Origin: Stieleria tagensis
GTDB taxonomy: Bacteria > Planctomycetota > Planctomycetia > Pirellulales > Pirellulaceae
NCBI RefSeq assembly: GCF_024129865.1
Contig: NZ_JAMYFE010000083.1
Coordinates: forward strand, 1 to 55,128
Direction of reading: 5' to 3'
Length of the DNA stretch: 55,128 bases
This document shows positions 25,666-33,784 of this stretch, in pieces. Each line of letters starts with the position of its first letter. The first letter of the stretch is position 1. Position numbers and translations under genes: made by a program. The notes beneath the pieces were generated by a model. The model did not search any database. It had not been told where the DNA came from and saw only the letters and a list, made by a program, of their open reading frames with translations.

Positions 25666-26133
25666 CTATTTGGTCGCGATCGGGCGTTTGGTCAGCCCGG
25701 TGACTTCGCGGATGAAGTCGTCGGCTGAGTGAAATTCTTGGTAGACGCTAGCAAAGCGAATGTAGGCGACTTCGTCCAACTGGGCCAAATGGCTCATCAC
25801 GATCCGACCGACTTCCTTGGCGGGGATTTCGTCTTCGTATTCGTTGTAGATCTGCGATTCGATGCTCTGCACGACCTGTTCGATCCGATCGCTGGCGACA
25901 GACCGTTTCGAACAGGCCCGCTCAATTCCACGGCGGATTTTCTCGCGTTCAAGCGGTTCCCGGGTCTCATCCCGTTTGACGACCCGCACCGTCAGCTGTT
26001 CGATTTTCTCGACCGTGACAAACCGCCGGTTGCAATTCGTGCAACCACGCTTGCGGCGGATCATGTAGCCGCCTTCAGCGGTTCTGGTGTCCAGAACACG
26101 GTCTTCATCGAGATGGCAAAATGGGCAGCGCAT
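25666..26133 (-). CDS. nrdR: Transcriptional repressor NrdR
   Basis: 155 residues. It starts with MRCPFCHLDEDRVLDTR, half of a four-Cys zinc ribbon completed by RRKRGCTNCNRRFVTVE, followed by an ATP-cone domain (VVKRDETREPLEREKIRRGI). This is the canonical NrdR architecture; NrdR represses ribonucleotide reductase genes in response to (d)ATP. ATG 26133 is the standard start; a TTG at 26139 would add two residues. It is convergent with the EF-hand gene. No nrd gene lies in the window and no NrdR box was recognised. Confidence 0.96.
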   Translation of the reverse strand: MRCPFCHLDEDRVLDTRTAEGGYMIRRKRGCTNCNRRFVTVEKIEQLTVRVVKRDETREPLEREKIRRGIERACSKRSVASDRIEQVVQSIESQIYNEYEDEIPAKEVGRIVMSHLAQLDEVAYIRFASVYQEFHSADDFIREVTGLTKRPIATK

Positions 26134-26239
26134 AGGCAAACGATTGGGGCTGGTCTGGCTGGCTGCGCATTATCTGGCCAAAGAATGGATTCATGCAAGG
26201 GGCGCGAGTTTTGACTCCTGCCGATTCGTTTCTGCTAAA

Positions 26240-26404
26240 CTAATGGAGCATCAAACGTTAATCTTAGTGCACGGCGGAGATCGAAGCCCGTCGTACGCAA
26301 GTCAAGCGTCAATTCGTGGCGTAAGCTTCCCGCTTGCGATTCGCCCGGTGTGGTGACCCCAAGCTGGAAGCTTACCCCACTTTTAAATGTTGACGCACCA
26401 CTAG
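26240..26404. repeat. MITE-like palindromic element
   Basis: About 165 bases between nrdR and the GYF_2 gene have nested inverted repeats. The outer ends (CTAATGGAGCATCAAACGTT and the complement of the last 20 bases) agree at about 14 of 20 positions. Inner arms at 26316-26334 and 26362-26380 (GTGGCGTAAGCTTCC against GTGGGGTAAGCTTCC on the other strand) agree at 17 of 19. No coding capacity is evident. The GTAAGCTTCC core resembles an intergenic repeat I recall from Rhodopirellula-type genomes. It is probably a non-autonomous mobile element. Confidence 0.55.
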
Positions 26405-26457
26405 GATGTCGGATCAATTTCCTGACCTCACAGCATTTGGATCGGAGAGCGCGGCCC

Positions 26458-26868
26458 GTGGCAGTTTGGTTTCTTCAACGCATGGAAGGCAACGTTCAAT
26501 CGGAAGTCGGGCCACTGCGTCCGAGCGAGTTGTTGTCGCTGGTTCGCAAGGGCGAGATCAAGCCGGAAACGAAGTTGCGAAAGGACGATTCGGCGTGGTT
26601 TCCCGCCGGTGACGTCGGCGGTTTATTCGAAGCAGCCCAGCGCCGTGACATTCAATATTATTGTCCGGCATGCAATCGCCGCATTCCAGAACCGCCGGTG
26701 ACCTGCCCAAATTGTTTACGCGATCTAGGCCGTGGCGAGGCCCGCCAGATCCAGCCCGAAAAGATGACCAACCTTCCCGCCATCGAACAAGATTCGCAAG
26801 CCGCCGCGGAACAGAACAGTGTTCAGAGTTGGCTGAAAAAGAAAGTCGCCGGCCGGCGTTCAAAATAA
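26458..26868 (+). CDS. GYF_2-like domain and zinc-ribbon protein
   Basis: 136 residues. The N-terminal half (VWFLQRMEGNVQSEVGPL, LLSLVRKGEIKPETKLRK, WFPAGDVGGLF) fits the GYF_2/DUF4339 pattern, a small domain thought to bind proteins. It is followed by a Cys4 zinc ribbon, CPACNRRIPEPPVTCPNC, and a polar tail ending in KKKVAGRRSK. It is probably a cytoplasmic adaptor. The start is GTG 26458, with GGAGAG about 10 bases upstream; ATG 26482 is an alternative. The frame is open further upstream but runs into the palindromic element. Confidence 0.75.
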   Translation: MAVWFLQRMEGNVQSEVGPLRPSELLSLVRKGEIKPETKLRKDDSAWFPAGDVGGLFEAAQRRDIQYYCPACNRRIPEPPVTCPNCLRDLGRGEARQIQPEKMTNLPAIEQDSQAAAEQNSVQSWLKKKVAGRRSK

Positions 26869-26872
26869 AAAA

Positions 26873-26930
26873 TAGCCGCGAGACCTGCCTGAGATTGATT
26901 GAAACCAATCTCGGACAAATCGGGCGGCTA
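26873..26930. terminator. Bidirectional terminator-like cruciform
   Basis: An outer stem TAGCCGC (26873-26879) pairs with GCGGCTA (26924-26930), and an inner stem GAGATTG (26891-26897) pairs with CAATCTC (26906-26912). It sits between the convergent GYF_2 and BBP7 genes; an A-run precedes it on the plus strand, giving U's to the minus-strand transcript. Confidence 0.5.
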
Positions 26931-26957
26931 CTGGGTGATCCCTTGTTTAACCGGTGC

Positions 26958-28280
26958 TTAGAACCGAAGTTCAGCACCGATATTGACGCCGTAGTAGAAC
27001 AGGCCCTGATCGATGTCGATGTTTCGACCAAGGTTGTTAGTCACCGCGGTGTTGATTTGGTCTGGTGCGGTGGCAACGTTGGTGATGTACCACATCTCGC
27101 CGCCGGCTCGAATCGATAACATCTCACCCATTTGGTAGCGGATTCCGCCGCCGATTTCGAACACACCCGCTAGTTCGGTGTCGTCGCGGTTGCGTCGGAT
27201 GACAGAAGAACCTTGGTTGCGAAGATCAACATTGCTTTCGGCAAAGTTGGCGTAGGCACCGGCACGGCCACGAAAATCAGTGTAGACGTGTTGTGCAATC
27301 GGGTACAACAAGTCCAACCCACCTTGAATCCCGACCAACGCGTTTTCAGTCTGGCTACGAAGGCTGGCACTGGTGTTGCCGGCGGTCTGTTGCGATGCCA
27401 GCAAGTAGTCTTCTTCGATGCTGATGTAGCGTCCACCGATCAGCACCTTTGCGACGTCCCAGCCGACGAGTGTTTTGTTCAATTCGCCGCTCCAGTATTC
27501 GCTGGTGTAGGCTTGGTATTGAACGTTCGCGTTGCTGAATGGATCCAACACGCTGCCGTCAAATCCGTTCGGCGTGTTCCCGTCTCCATCGTACAACAGG
27601 GTGTTCAGATTGCCTGTTCCATCGACGGCCAGCACGCTGCGATCAAACTCCAGCGGCCCGACCCAAGTGAACTCGTATCCGTTGACACAGTTCGGCAGCG
27701 ACCCGATCGTGATTCGCGGTGCCCATTCAAAGTCGAAGTCGTCCATCGGCACGTTCTGCGACAAATTGAAGTCACTGTCGCCGCCGCGTTGCATGAACAA
27801 TCCTTCGACAATCACATAGTGATAGGGATTGCATGGCACGCCGCAGGTGTTCGACGCGTAAGCTCCACCGCCGTATCCACCGTAGCTGTTGCAGCCACCG
27901 TTGCAGGAGCTTTGGTTACAGCTGTTGCAGGCAAAGCCGACTTGAGCGACGCGGCCAGCGTTTGCCTGTGAAACGTCGCCGACGACAGTTCCCATCGCTT
28001 GTGAGATGGCCCCGGGGGCCATTGCACGCGGTGAAATGTCAGCCGCCGTTCGCACGGACGAAGCCGAAATAATTTGCGTTCCCGGTGGCAATCCGAAGCT
28101 CGCCCCGGCGGCGGTCGGACCGCTCGCGAGCGATGCCTGACCGGGTGTCATGGAATTCACTAACCCGGGTTGTGCGGAAGCTGCGGAACCGCTCAGCACG
28201 GTCACGGCGGCCGCTGTTGCGATCGCCAAAGCGCCTGCGGCGTGCTGCCGGATGACGGTGTGGATCAGACGGATGTTCAT
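26958..28280 (-). CDS. BBP7-type outer-membrane beta-barrel protein
   Basis: 440 residues. A long signal peptide (to about SAASAQ) is followed by a Ser/Gly/Ala-rich segment and a Cys-rich stretch, CNSCNQSSCNGGCNSYGG. Then comes the barrel: FEWAPRITIGSLPNC, GYEFTWVGPLEFDRS, TLVGWDVAKVLIGGRYISIEE, YTDFRGRAGAYANFAE, and the last strand YYGVNIGAELRF with terminal Phe. This matches the planctomycete BBP7 family of outer-membrane proteins. Transport or adhesion is possible; the function is unknown. It is downstream of and co-directional with the pil_N/BON gene (77-base gap). Confidence 0.85.
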   Translation of the reverse strand: MNIRLIHTVIRQHAAGALAIATAAAVTVLSGSAASAQPGLVNSMTPGQASLASGPTAAGASFGLPPGTQIISASSVRTAADISPRAMAPGAISQAMGTVVGDVSQANAGRVAQVGFACNSCNQSSCNGGCNSYGGYGGGAYASNTCGVPCNPYHYVIVEGLFMQRGGDSDFNLSQNVPMDDFDFEWAPRITIGSLPNCVNGYEFTWVGPLEFDRSVLAVDGTGNLNTLLYDGDGNTPNGFDGSVLDPFSNANVQYQAYTSEYWSGELNKTLVGWDVAKVLIGGRYISIEEDYLLASQQTAGNTSASLRSQTENALVGIQGGLDLLYPIAQHVYTDFRGRAGAYANFAESNVDLRNQGSSVIRRNRDDTELAGVFEIGGGIRYQMGEMLSIRAGGEMWYITNVATAPDQINTAVTNNLGRNIDIDQGLFYYGVNIGAELRF

Positions 28281-28357
28281 GTCGAACCTCGTTGACTATC
28301 GGTGCGGAACAAGACCGCAAAGGGATCAGGGGTTAGTGTGATTGGACGCGGTGAAAG

Positions 28358-30514
28358 TCAGCGGACTTTCAAGTTGTCTTGTACGGGGACCAGGCAACTT
28401 TTTCGAACCATGCGAATGATTTGTTTCGCAGACGTTTCGGTATCACAGTGGCCGGTCACGACCAACTGCCCACCTTCCCGCGAAACAACAACACTGGCTC
28501 GCGGGAATGCTTTATCGATGGAATCGTTCAGTAGCGCGGTGTGCTCGGACACTTTGTCGCCGGTTGCGTTAACACCATCGCTAACATCAATCGCGAAGCT
28601 TTGCATCCGCGTCGGCTCACCCGGTGCGATGTCCGCCCAGATGGTCAACGTGGTTTTGCCCAGCCCAGTGCCGATCAATTTGATTTGATTGGGGCCCGAC
28701 GCAAACGCTTGGCAGACATCCTTGTTAGCGATGCTGACACGACGCAAGCGGCCACCGATGGTCATCGCACGCACTTGTGCGCGAGACAGTTGCAATGTTG
28801 CCGGCTGCTTCGGCTCTTCCGGTTCTTCGGCAGCCTGGACGATCGAATGATCCGCCAGTGGCGTTTCGTATCGTGTCCGATTGTGCTGGCTGGACGCCAA
28901 ACTGGCTTGGGTGCCGGATTCTGCGCGACGATGGGTCGCATCGATGATCGGTTGATCAAACTGCGGTGCCGTTCGCCCGCCTGTGCTTCCGTCGACCATT
29001 TGGTCAGACAGTTGGCCATAGGTCCCTTCGTTGTCCGTGATCTCCGGTGGTGCCGCAGGCAACATCGGCAATTGCGACGGTGCATGCATGGCTTGGCCGG
29101 CCGGTTCGGCAAAGGTGTCTTGCAGCCCCGCGGTGTAACCCGCGGCAGCAGACGGTGTGTGATTCGTTGTCTCGGCGGATTCAAACTCGATTGAATCGGA
29201 CAAACCGCTGATCACCGGCGACGACGACGGGTCATGGTCGACCGCGCCCACGAAGGAATCCGGTGTGCTTCCGTCGGATTCGCTGCGAGCGATCTGAATC
29301 GGGGGTGTGGTCACCGCGATGGGTTTGCGACCGACTTTTTGAACGCTGACGACAGCTGGTGGTGGTGTGACGTCTTTATAAAGCAGCGAACGTCCATTCG
29401 AATCGGCCACGTCATCGACCGACTCCTGTTGTGACACGGTTGCCGGCGCGGCCTGACGACTAAAGTCCACCACAGGTGCCAATTGGACAGGCGTGTCGAC
29501 CGCGGCCAACGGCTCTGGAGCGCCAATGGCCGGGTCGTCATCGCTTAGGTCGCTGTCATCAAGTTTGAATTCTGCGATTTCATGCTCTGCGGCTTCGGGC
29601 TCGACCGCATGCACCGTGGCGCCGCCGGTTGGCTCAGCCATCACCGGTGGCTCCGCTTCCATCACAGGGCTGAATTCGGAATCCGCCGAATGATCCGACA
29701 GCGACAGAAAGATAGGCTGTGTTTCCTGAACCGTTTCGTGTCCATCGCGTGCATCGGTGACAGGCATCACCTTTGACGGTTCGGATGGATCCATCTCGAT
29801 CGGCTGGGATGTCGCTGCGGTCGCGGCTTGCGTTTCCGATCGCGGCAACGGGGTGGCCGATTCATCGGCGATTGCCAATGGGGTCGGACTGGGTGCAGTG
29901 AGTTGGCCGACTGGCGGTAGCGCCGCACGACTCGGTGCATGGCCTTGATAGGTCACAACGGCTTGGCGTCGTTGACGGGCAAAGGCGTTGGCCGCGGATT
30001 CAACCGCTGGAACCGCGTTTGATTGGCCGCTTTCCACACTCAGTCGATCGACCGCTTCGGCCTGTGGCGTTTGCATCAACGCCGGTTGTTCATTCACGAT
30101 CAGCGGGGACTGCGTCGCCGGATCGATTTGCTCAGCAGCATCGGGTGCAGCTGTTGAAGCGGCTTCGGCGGATCCGATGTTCGTGAAACCGATCGCTTCA
30201 GATTGGCCTTTCAATCGCACGCTGGGCGCTTCGCCCGCAGTCAACTGAATCGTCGCGACCGGGCTGGATCCGGGAGTCGTGGTCAGTTTGGTGGTGCGAC
30301 GCACGATGGTTGGCGTCGACGACGGCATCGGCAACGCTGTCGGCACTTCTAACCTAGCCGGTGCCTGCTGGCTGACTGCCTGCTGCCCCACAGGTTGTTG
30401 GCCGTTGGCAGTTGCCGTCGTGGTCACGATTAAAGCAAGCAAAACGGCTCGCTTTGCGACTCGTGTCGTACGTTCGACGTTTCGGCTCATCTTTTCCGCG
30501 TTGGTTACACGCAT
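28358..30514 (-). CDS. Secretin-type pil_N domain and BON domain protein with long disordered region
   Basis: 718 residues. A signal peptide (RAVLLALIVTTTATANG) leads into about 500 residues rich in Ala, Pro, Glu, Ser and Val with no folded look. The C-terminal 150 residues hold a pilus-assembly N-terminal domain (LSRAQVRAMTIGGRLRRVSIANKDV, TGLGKTTLTIWAD), as in the N-domain of CpaC/RcpA secretins, and a BON domain (LNDSIDKAFPRASVVVSREGGQLVVTGHCDTET). No secretin barrel follows. It is probably a periplasmic structural protein tied to the outer membrane. ATG 30514 was chosen for its AGGAA-like upstream sequence; ATG 30490 is also possible. Confidence 0.75.
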   Translation of the reverse strand: MRVTNAEKMSRNVERTTRVAKRAVLLALIVTTTATANGQQPVGQQAVSQQAPARLEVPTALPMPSSTPTIVRRTTKLTTTPGSSPVATIQLTAGEAPSVRLKGQSEAIGFTNIGSAEAASTAAPDAAEQIDPATQSPLIVNEQPALMQTPQAEAVDRLSVESGQSNAVPAVESAANAFARQRRQAVVTYQGHAPSRAALPPVGQLTAPSPTPLAIADESATPLPRSETQAATAATSQPIEMDPSEPSKVMPVTDARDGHETVQETQPIFLSLSDHSADSEFSPVMEAEPPVMAEPTGGATVHAVEPEAAEHEIAEFKLDDSDLSDDDPAIGAPEPLAAVDTPVQLAPVVDFSRQAAPATVSQQESVDDVADSNGRSLLYKDVTPPPAVVSVQKVGRKPIAVTTPPIQIARSESDGSTPDSFVGAVDHDPSSSPVISGLSDSIEFESAETTNHTPSAAAGYTAGLQDTFAEPAGQAMHAPSQLPMLPAAPPEITDNEGTYGQLSDQMVDGSTGGRTAPQFDQPIIDATHRRAESGTQASLASSQHNRTRYETPLADHSIVQAAEEPEEPKQPATLQLSRAQVRAMTIGGRLRRVSIANKDVCQAFASGPNQIKLIGTGLGKTTLTIWADIAPGEPTRMQSFAIDVSDGVNATGDKVSEHTALLNDSIDKAFPRASVVVSREGGQLVVTGHCDTETSAKQIIRMVRKSCLVPVQDNLKVR

Positions 30515-30883
30515 GCCGCGTTCCTGATCCCGGTGAATTCGGTTTCGATCGACTTTGGATTGGCCGATCGCGGGATGTGCCCCCCTCGGCACACCGCCGG
30601 ACGTTGCAGCAATTGCGCACTACACGTCCGATGGTCTACGTATCGGATGCGTCTTGGTGGGACATTAACGATTCTCTGGGCTCGAACGCTTGTAGCAACG
30701 GAAACATCTGAAACGAGGATGCAGATCGTTCCGGGTGCCCGGTCACACGTTTTCCGTAGAATCGATACGATTTGACCAGACGTGTCACTGCGTTCGGCGA
30801 TAAACGGCGGGCGATCGCGGCTACGTCGCCCACTGCACCGTTATTGGTGACTCCGATTCATTTCCTTGGGAAAGAAGCTGGCA
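30515..30883. other. Divergent intergenic region
   Basis: About 370 bases separate the pil_N/BON gene and the AddB-like gene. Small open frames are present on both strands without family resemblance. I see no convincing promoter or RNA structure, though both transcription units must start here. Confidence 0.4.
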
Positions 30884-33784
30884 ATGTCTTTCGACCTCTT
30901 TGCGGACCAAATCTGTCAACGTGTGTTTCTGGGTTGGGAAACTCCGCTGTTGCCAGCCGTTGTCCGCTATTTCAGCGATCGTTTTGCCGCTTCGGGCCGT
31001 CTGGATCTGAGTGGTTGGTTGTGCGTCCTCCCCTCTGCCCAATCGCGTGCGCGGCTGGAGGAATTGCTGGCGGGCGCCGCAGCCACCCAGCAGTGGGTCT
31101 ATTCGCCACCCGAGATTTTGACGACTGGCGATTTGGCTGAATCGCTGTACAAACCTGAACGCCCGATTGCGATCGAATTCGAGCAAACGTTGGCTTGGGC
31201 ACGGGTGTTGCGTGCTCAATCGGCCGACCGTCTACGGCCAGTGCTGCCGGTGCTGCCGGAAACGGATTCGCTGGGTCCCTGGTTAGAACTAGCAGGAACG
31301 CTGCGGCGATTGTCAGCTGACCTGGCGACCCATGACGTGACTTTTCTGGAGGTCCAGGAAATCAGCGAAACCGATGCCGAACGCGCGCGGTGGAGGCTGC
31401 TGCAAGAACTAGCGGATGACTATTTGTCAGAATTGGAACAAGCGGGTTTGAGCGACCAGCATGTGCAACGGCGACGGGCAGTCGAGCGCAAAACGGTTCA
31501 GTGCAACCGCGCAATCGCATTGATTGGAACCAGTGACCTAAACGAATCATTGGCCAAGGTCGTTTGGCAGGTCAACAGCGAGTTGATCGCGTTGATCGCG
31601 GCGCCGTCTGACAGCCAGCAGCGGTTTGACGAATTGGGACGCTTGAAGACGGAGTCATTTTCGGACTGGGAGTTGCCGATCCGAGACGACCAGTTGATCG
31701 CGGCAGCCGACATCGCCGACCAAACCGCTGCGGTGGCCCAAATCGTCACCGAATTTGCAACGGAACATCCGCCGGCCGAAATTGCGATCGGTGTGACCGA
31801 TGGCTCACACGTCGACCCGCTAGAATTACAACTCGACGGCGCCGGATTTTCGACCTACCGCCACGTCGGCTGGACCGTTTCCGCATCGGCCATCGGACGC
31901 CTGATTGAATTGACGGCAACCGTCATCCAACGTCCCACCTGGCGTTCGTTAGCGGCACTGGTGCGTCACGGCGACGTCCACCGCATGCTGGCATCTCATC
32001 CAGAATTCGTCAAACATGACTATTTGGTGGATCTGGATCAGTTGTTGGCAAATCACTTTCCGATCAACCTGGCCGATCCGCTGCCCAGTAAAGCGATCGA
32101 GCACTATCCCGCCGCGATCGCGCTCAAGGACCATGTGCTGCAGTGGCTCTCGCCGCTAATGCCGACCGCCCCAAAACCGAATTCGAAGACTCAACCGGTC
32201 ACGCGGCCGATTGCACAATGGTGTGTGAATCTGTCGCAGTGGCTGGATTCAATCTATCCCGTCGACGATGACGGAGTGATCCAGGGGACCGTTGGATCAT
32301 CGACGACAGCGAATCGACAGCGCACGCACCAGGCGCTGCGCACCGCACGTGATTTGATCCAGCGTTTTGCCAAACTCAGCCAACATCTGGACCTGCCGGT
32401 CACAGCCGGTTCGGCGCTGGAAACCGTAGCGGGACGTTTAGCAGACCAGCGTTTCGGCCAACAACGACAACCCGATGACCTGCCGATCCACGGTTGGCTA
32501 GATTTGTCGTTGGATGATTCTCCAGCAATGGTGGTGCTCGGTTTAAACCATCCGTTTGTGCCTTCGGCGGTCACCAGCGATCCGTTTCTGCCCGGCGCTC
32601 TACGCACGAAACTTCGAATCGCCGACAACGATCGCCGCTACGCTCGCGACGTCTACGCAATGCAGTTGATGTTGGCGACACGCAAGGAAATTAAATTTAT
32701 TGTCGGCAAGAATGCGGCGGATGGATCACCGACACCGCCCAGCAGATTGCTCGCTGCGGCGCCCCCCCAAGATCTCGCACGACGAATCCGCAATCTACTC
32801 AGCGGTGACCGCCCCCAACACCGCCTCTCCCATCGCTGGGACAACCCGATCGAAAAAACGGAATTGCCGATCCCGCAAATCCACGTCACTCAATGCCCGG
32901 TCCAATCAATGAGTGTGACCGCATTCAAATCCTACCTGGAATGCCCCTATCGGTTTTACTTGCGGCACGTTCTAAAACTGAAACCGATCGACGATTCGGC
33001 AAACGAATTGGCGGCAAACCAGTTTGGGGATTTGATTCACGGCGCGGTCGAGAATTTCGGCGAATCGGATGACAAATCGGAAACCGATGAACAGCGGATT
33101 TTCGCTGCGTTGAAACATCACCTGGCCGAGTACGCCGCGTTGAATTATGGCGATCATGCCGAAACCGCGGTCCAACTGCAAATCAAACAAGCCGAGCGCC
33201 GGCTGCGCAAGGTCGCAACCGAACAAGCCCTGCGTATCAGCCAAGGATGGGTAATCCATGCGACCGAAGCCGCCGTCGAAGATAGCGACGGCGCCGGGAT
33301 CACGATCGATGGCAAACGGATGCGTCTTCGAGGCCGCTTTGATCGTATCGATCGCAACACCAACACCGGGCAATGGGCCATCTTGGACTACAAAACCCAT
33401 GGTCATAAACCGGAAAAGAAGCACTTGGCCAAAGACCCCGCAACGGGCGAACAAATTTGGATCGACCTGCAATTGCCTCTCTACCGGATGATGGTTCCCT
33501 ATCTGGGAATTGAAGTCCCACCCCAGGAAGTCCAACTTGGGTATTTCAACGTCAGTGACAAAGACGACGAAACCAAAATCAATCTAGCAACCTTCACCGA
33601 ACCGTTGATGGAGGAAGCCGAGCGATTGATCGAAGACTGTGTGCGACGAATCTTTGCCTGTGATTTTGCCCCGACCAGCGGCCGTGTGATGTACGACGAC
33701 TATGAAATGATCTTGCAAACCGGGATTGCCAGCCGAATGCTCGAGCGTGAAGGAATCGCCCAGGAAGCGGAGGAAATCGTATGA
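30884..33784 (+). CDS. AddB-like PD-(D/E)XK nuclease
   Basis: 966 residues. The large N-terminal part resembles an inactive helicase-like scaffold (LCVLPSAQSRARLEELLAG) with no intact Walker A. The C-terminal nuclease starts at MSVTAFKSYLECPYRFYLRHVLKLK (about 677, C687), followed by FGDLIHGAVENFGE, FDRIDRNTNTGQWAILDYKTHG (D835-Y-K837) and LQLPLYR. This matches the AddB/RecB-type nuclease family, which degrades DNA ends with its AddA partner. The usual CxxCxxxxxC Fe-S triad after the nuclease is not seen: the region reads ACDFAPTSGRVMYDDYEMI. ATG 30884 is the start. The stop overlaps the AddA-like start by 4 bases. Confidence 0.85.
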   Translation: MSFDLFADQICQRVFLGWETPLLPAVVRYFSDRFAASGRLDLSGWLCVLPSAQSRARLEELLAGAAATQQWVYSPPEILTTGDLAESLYKPERPIAIEFEQTLAWARVLRAQSADRLRPVLPVLPETDSLGPWLELAGTLRRLSADLATHDVTFLEVQEISETDAERARWRLLQELADDYLSELEQAGLSDQHVQRRRAVERKTVQCNRAIALIGTSDLNESLAKVVWQVNSELIALIAAPSDSQQRFDELGRLKTESFSDWELPIRDDQLIAAADIADQTAAVAQIVTEFATEHPPAEIAIGVTDGSHVDPLELQLDGAGFSTYRHVGWTVSASAIGRLIELTATVIQRPTWRSLAALVRHGDVHRMLASHPEFVKHDYLVDLDQLLANHFPINLADPLPSKAIEHYPAAIALKDHVLQWLSPLMPTAPKPNSKTQPVTRPIAQWCVNLSQWLDSIYPVDDDGVIQGTVGSSTTANRQRTHQALRTARDLIQRFAKLSQHLDLPVTAGSALETVAGRLADQRFGQQRQPDDLPIHGWLDLSLDDSPAMVVLGLNHPFVPSAVTSDPFLPGALRTKLRIADNDRRYARDVYAMQLMLATRKEIKFIVGKNAADGSPTPPSRLLAAAPPQDLARRIRNLLSGDRPQHRLSHRWDNPIEKTELPIPQIHVTQCPVQSMSVTAFKSYLECPYRFYLRHVLKLKPIDDSANELAANQFGDLIHGAVENFGESDDKSETDEQRIFAALKHHLAEYAALNYGDHAETAVQLQIKQAERRLRKVATEQALRISQGWVIHATEAAVEDSDGAGITIDGKRMRLRGRFDRIDRNTNTGQWAILDYKTHGHKPEKKHLAKDPATGEQIWIDLQLPLYRMMVPYLGIEVPPQEVQLGYFNVSDKDDETKINLATFTEPLMEEAERLIEDCVRRIFACDFAPTSGRVMYDDYEMILQTGIASRMLEREGIAQEAEEIV

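Noticed and set aside
26134-26239. NrdR box near nrdR
   Set aside because: No sequence close to the known 16-base NrdR box was found, and no nrd gene is present here.
27213-27971. 252-residue plus-strand frame antisense to the BBP7 gene
   Set aside because: It lies wholly inside the BBP7 coding region and has no domain; codon-bias shadow.
30636-30833. 65-residue minus-strand frame in the divergent region
   Set aside because: No family resemblance, and it occupies the expected promoter region of the AddB-like operon.
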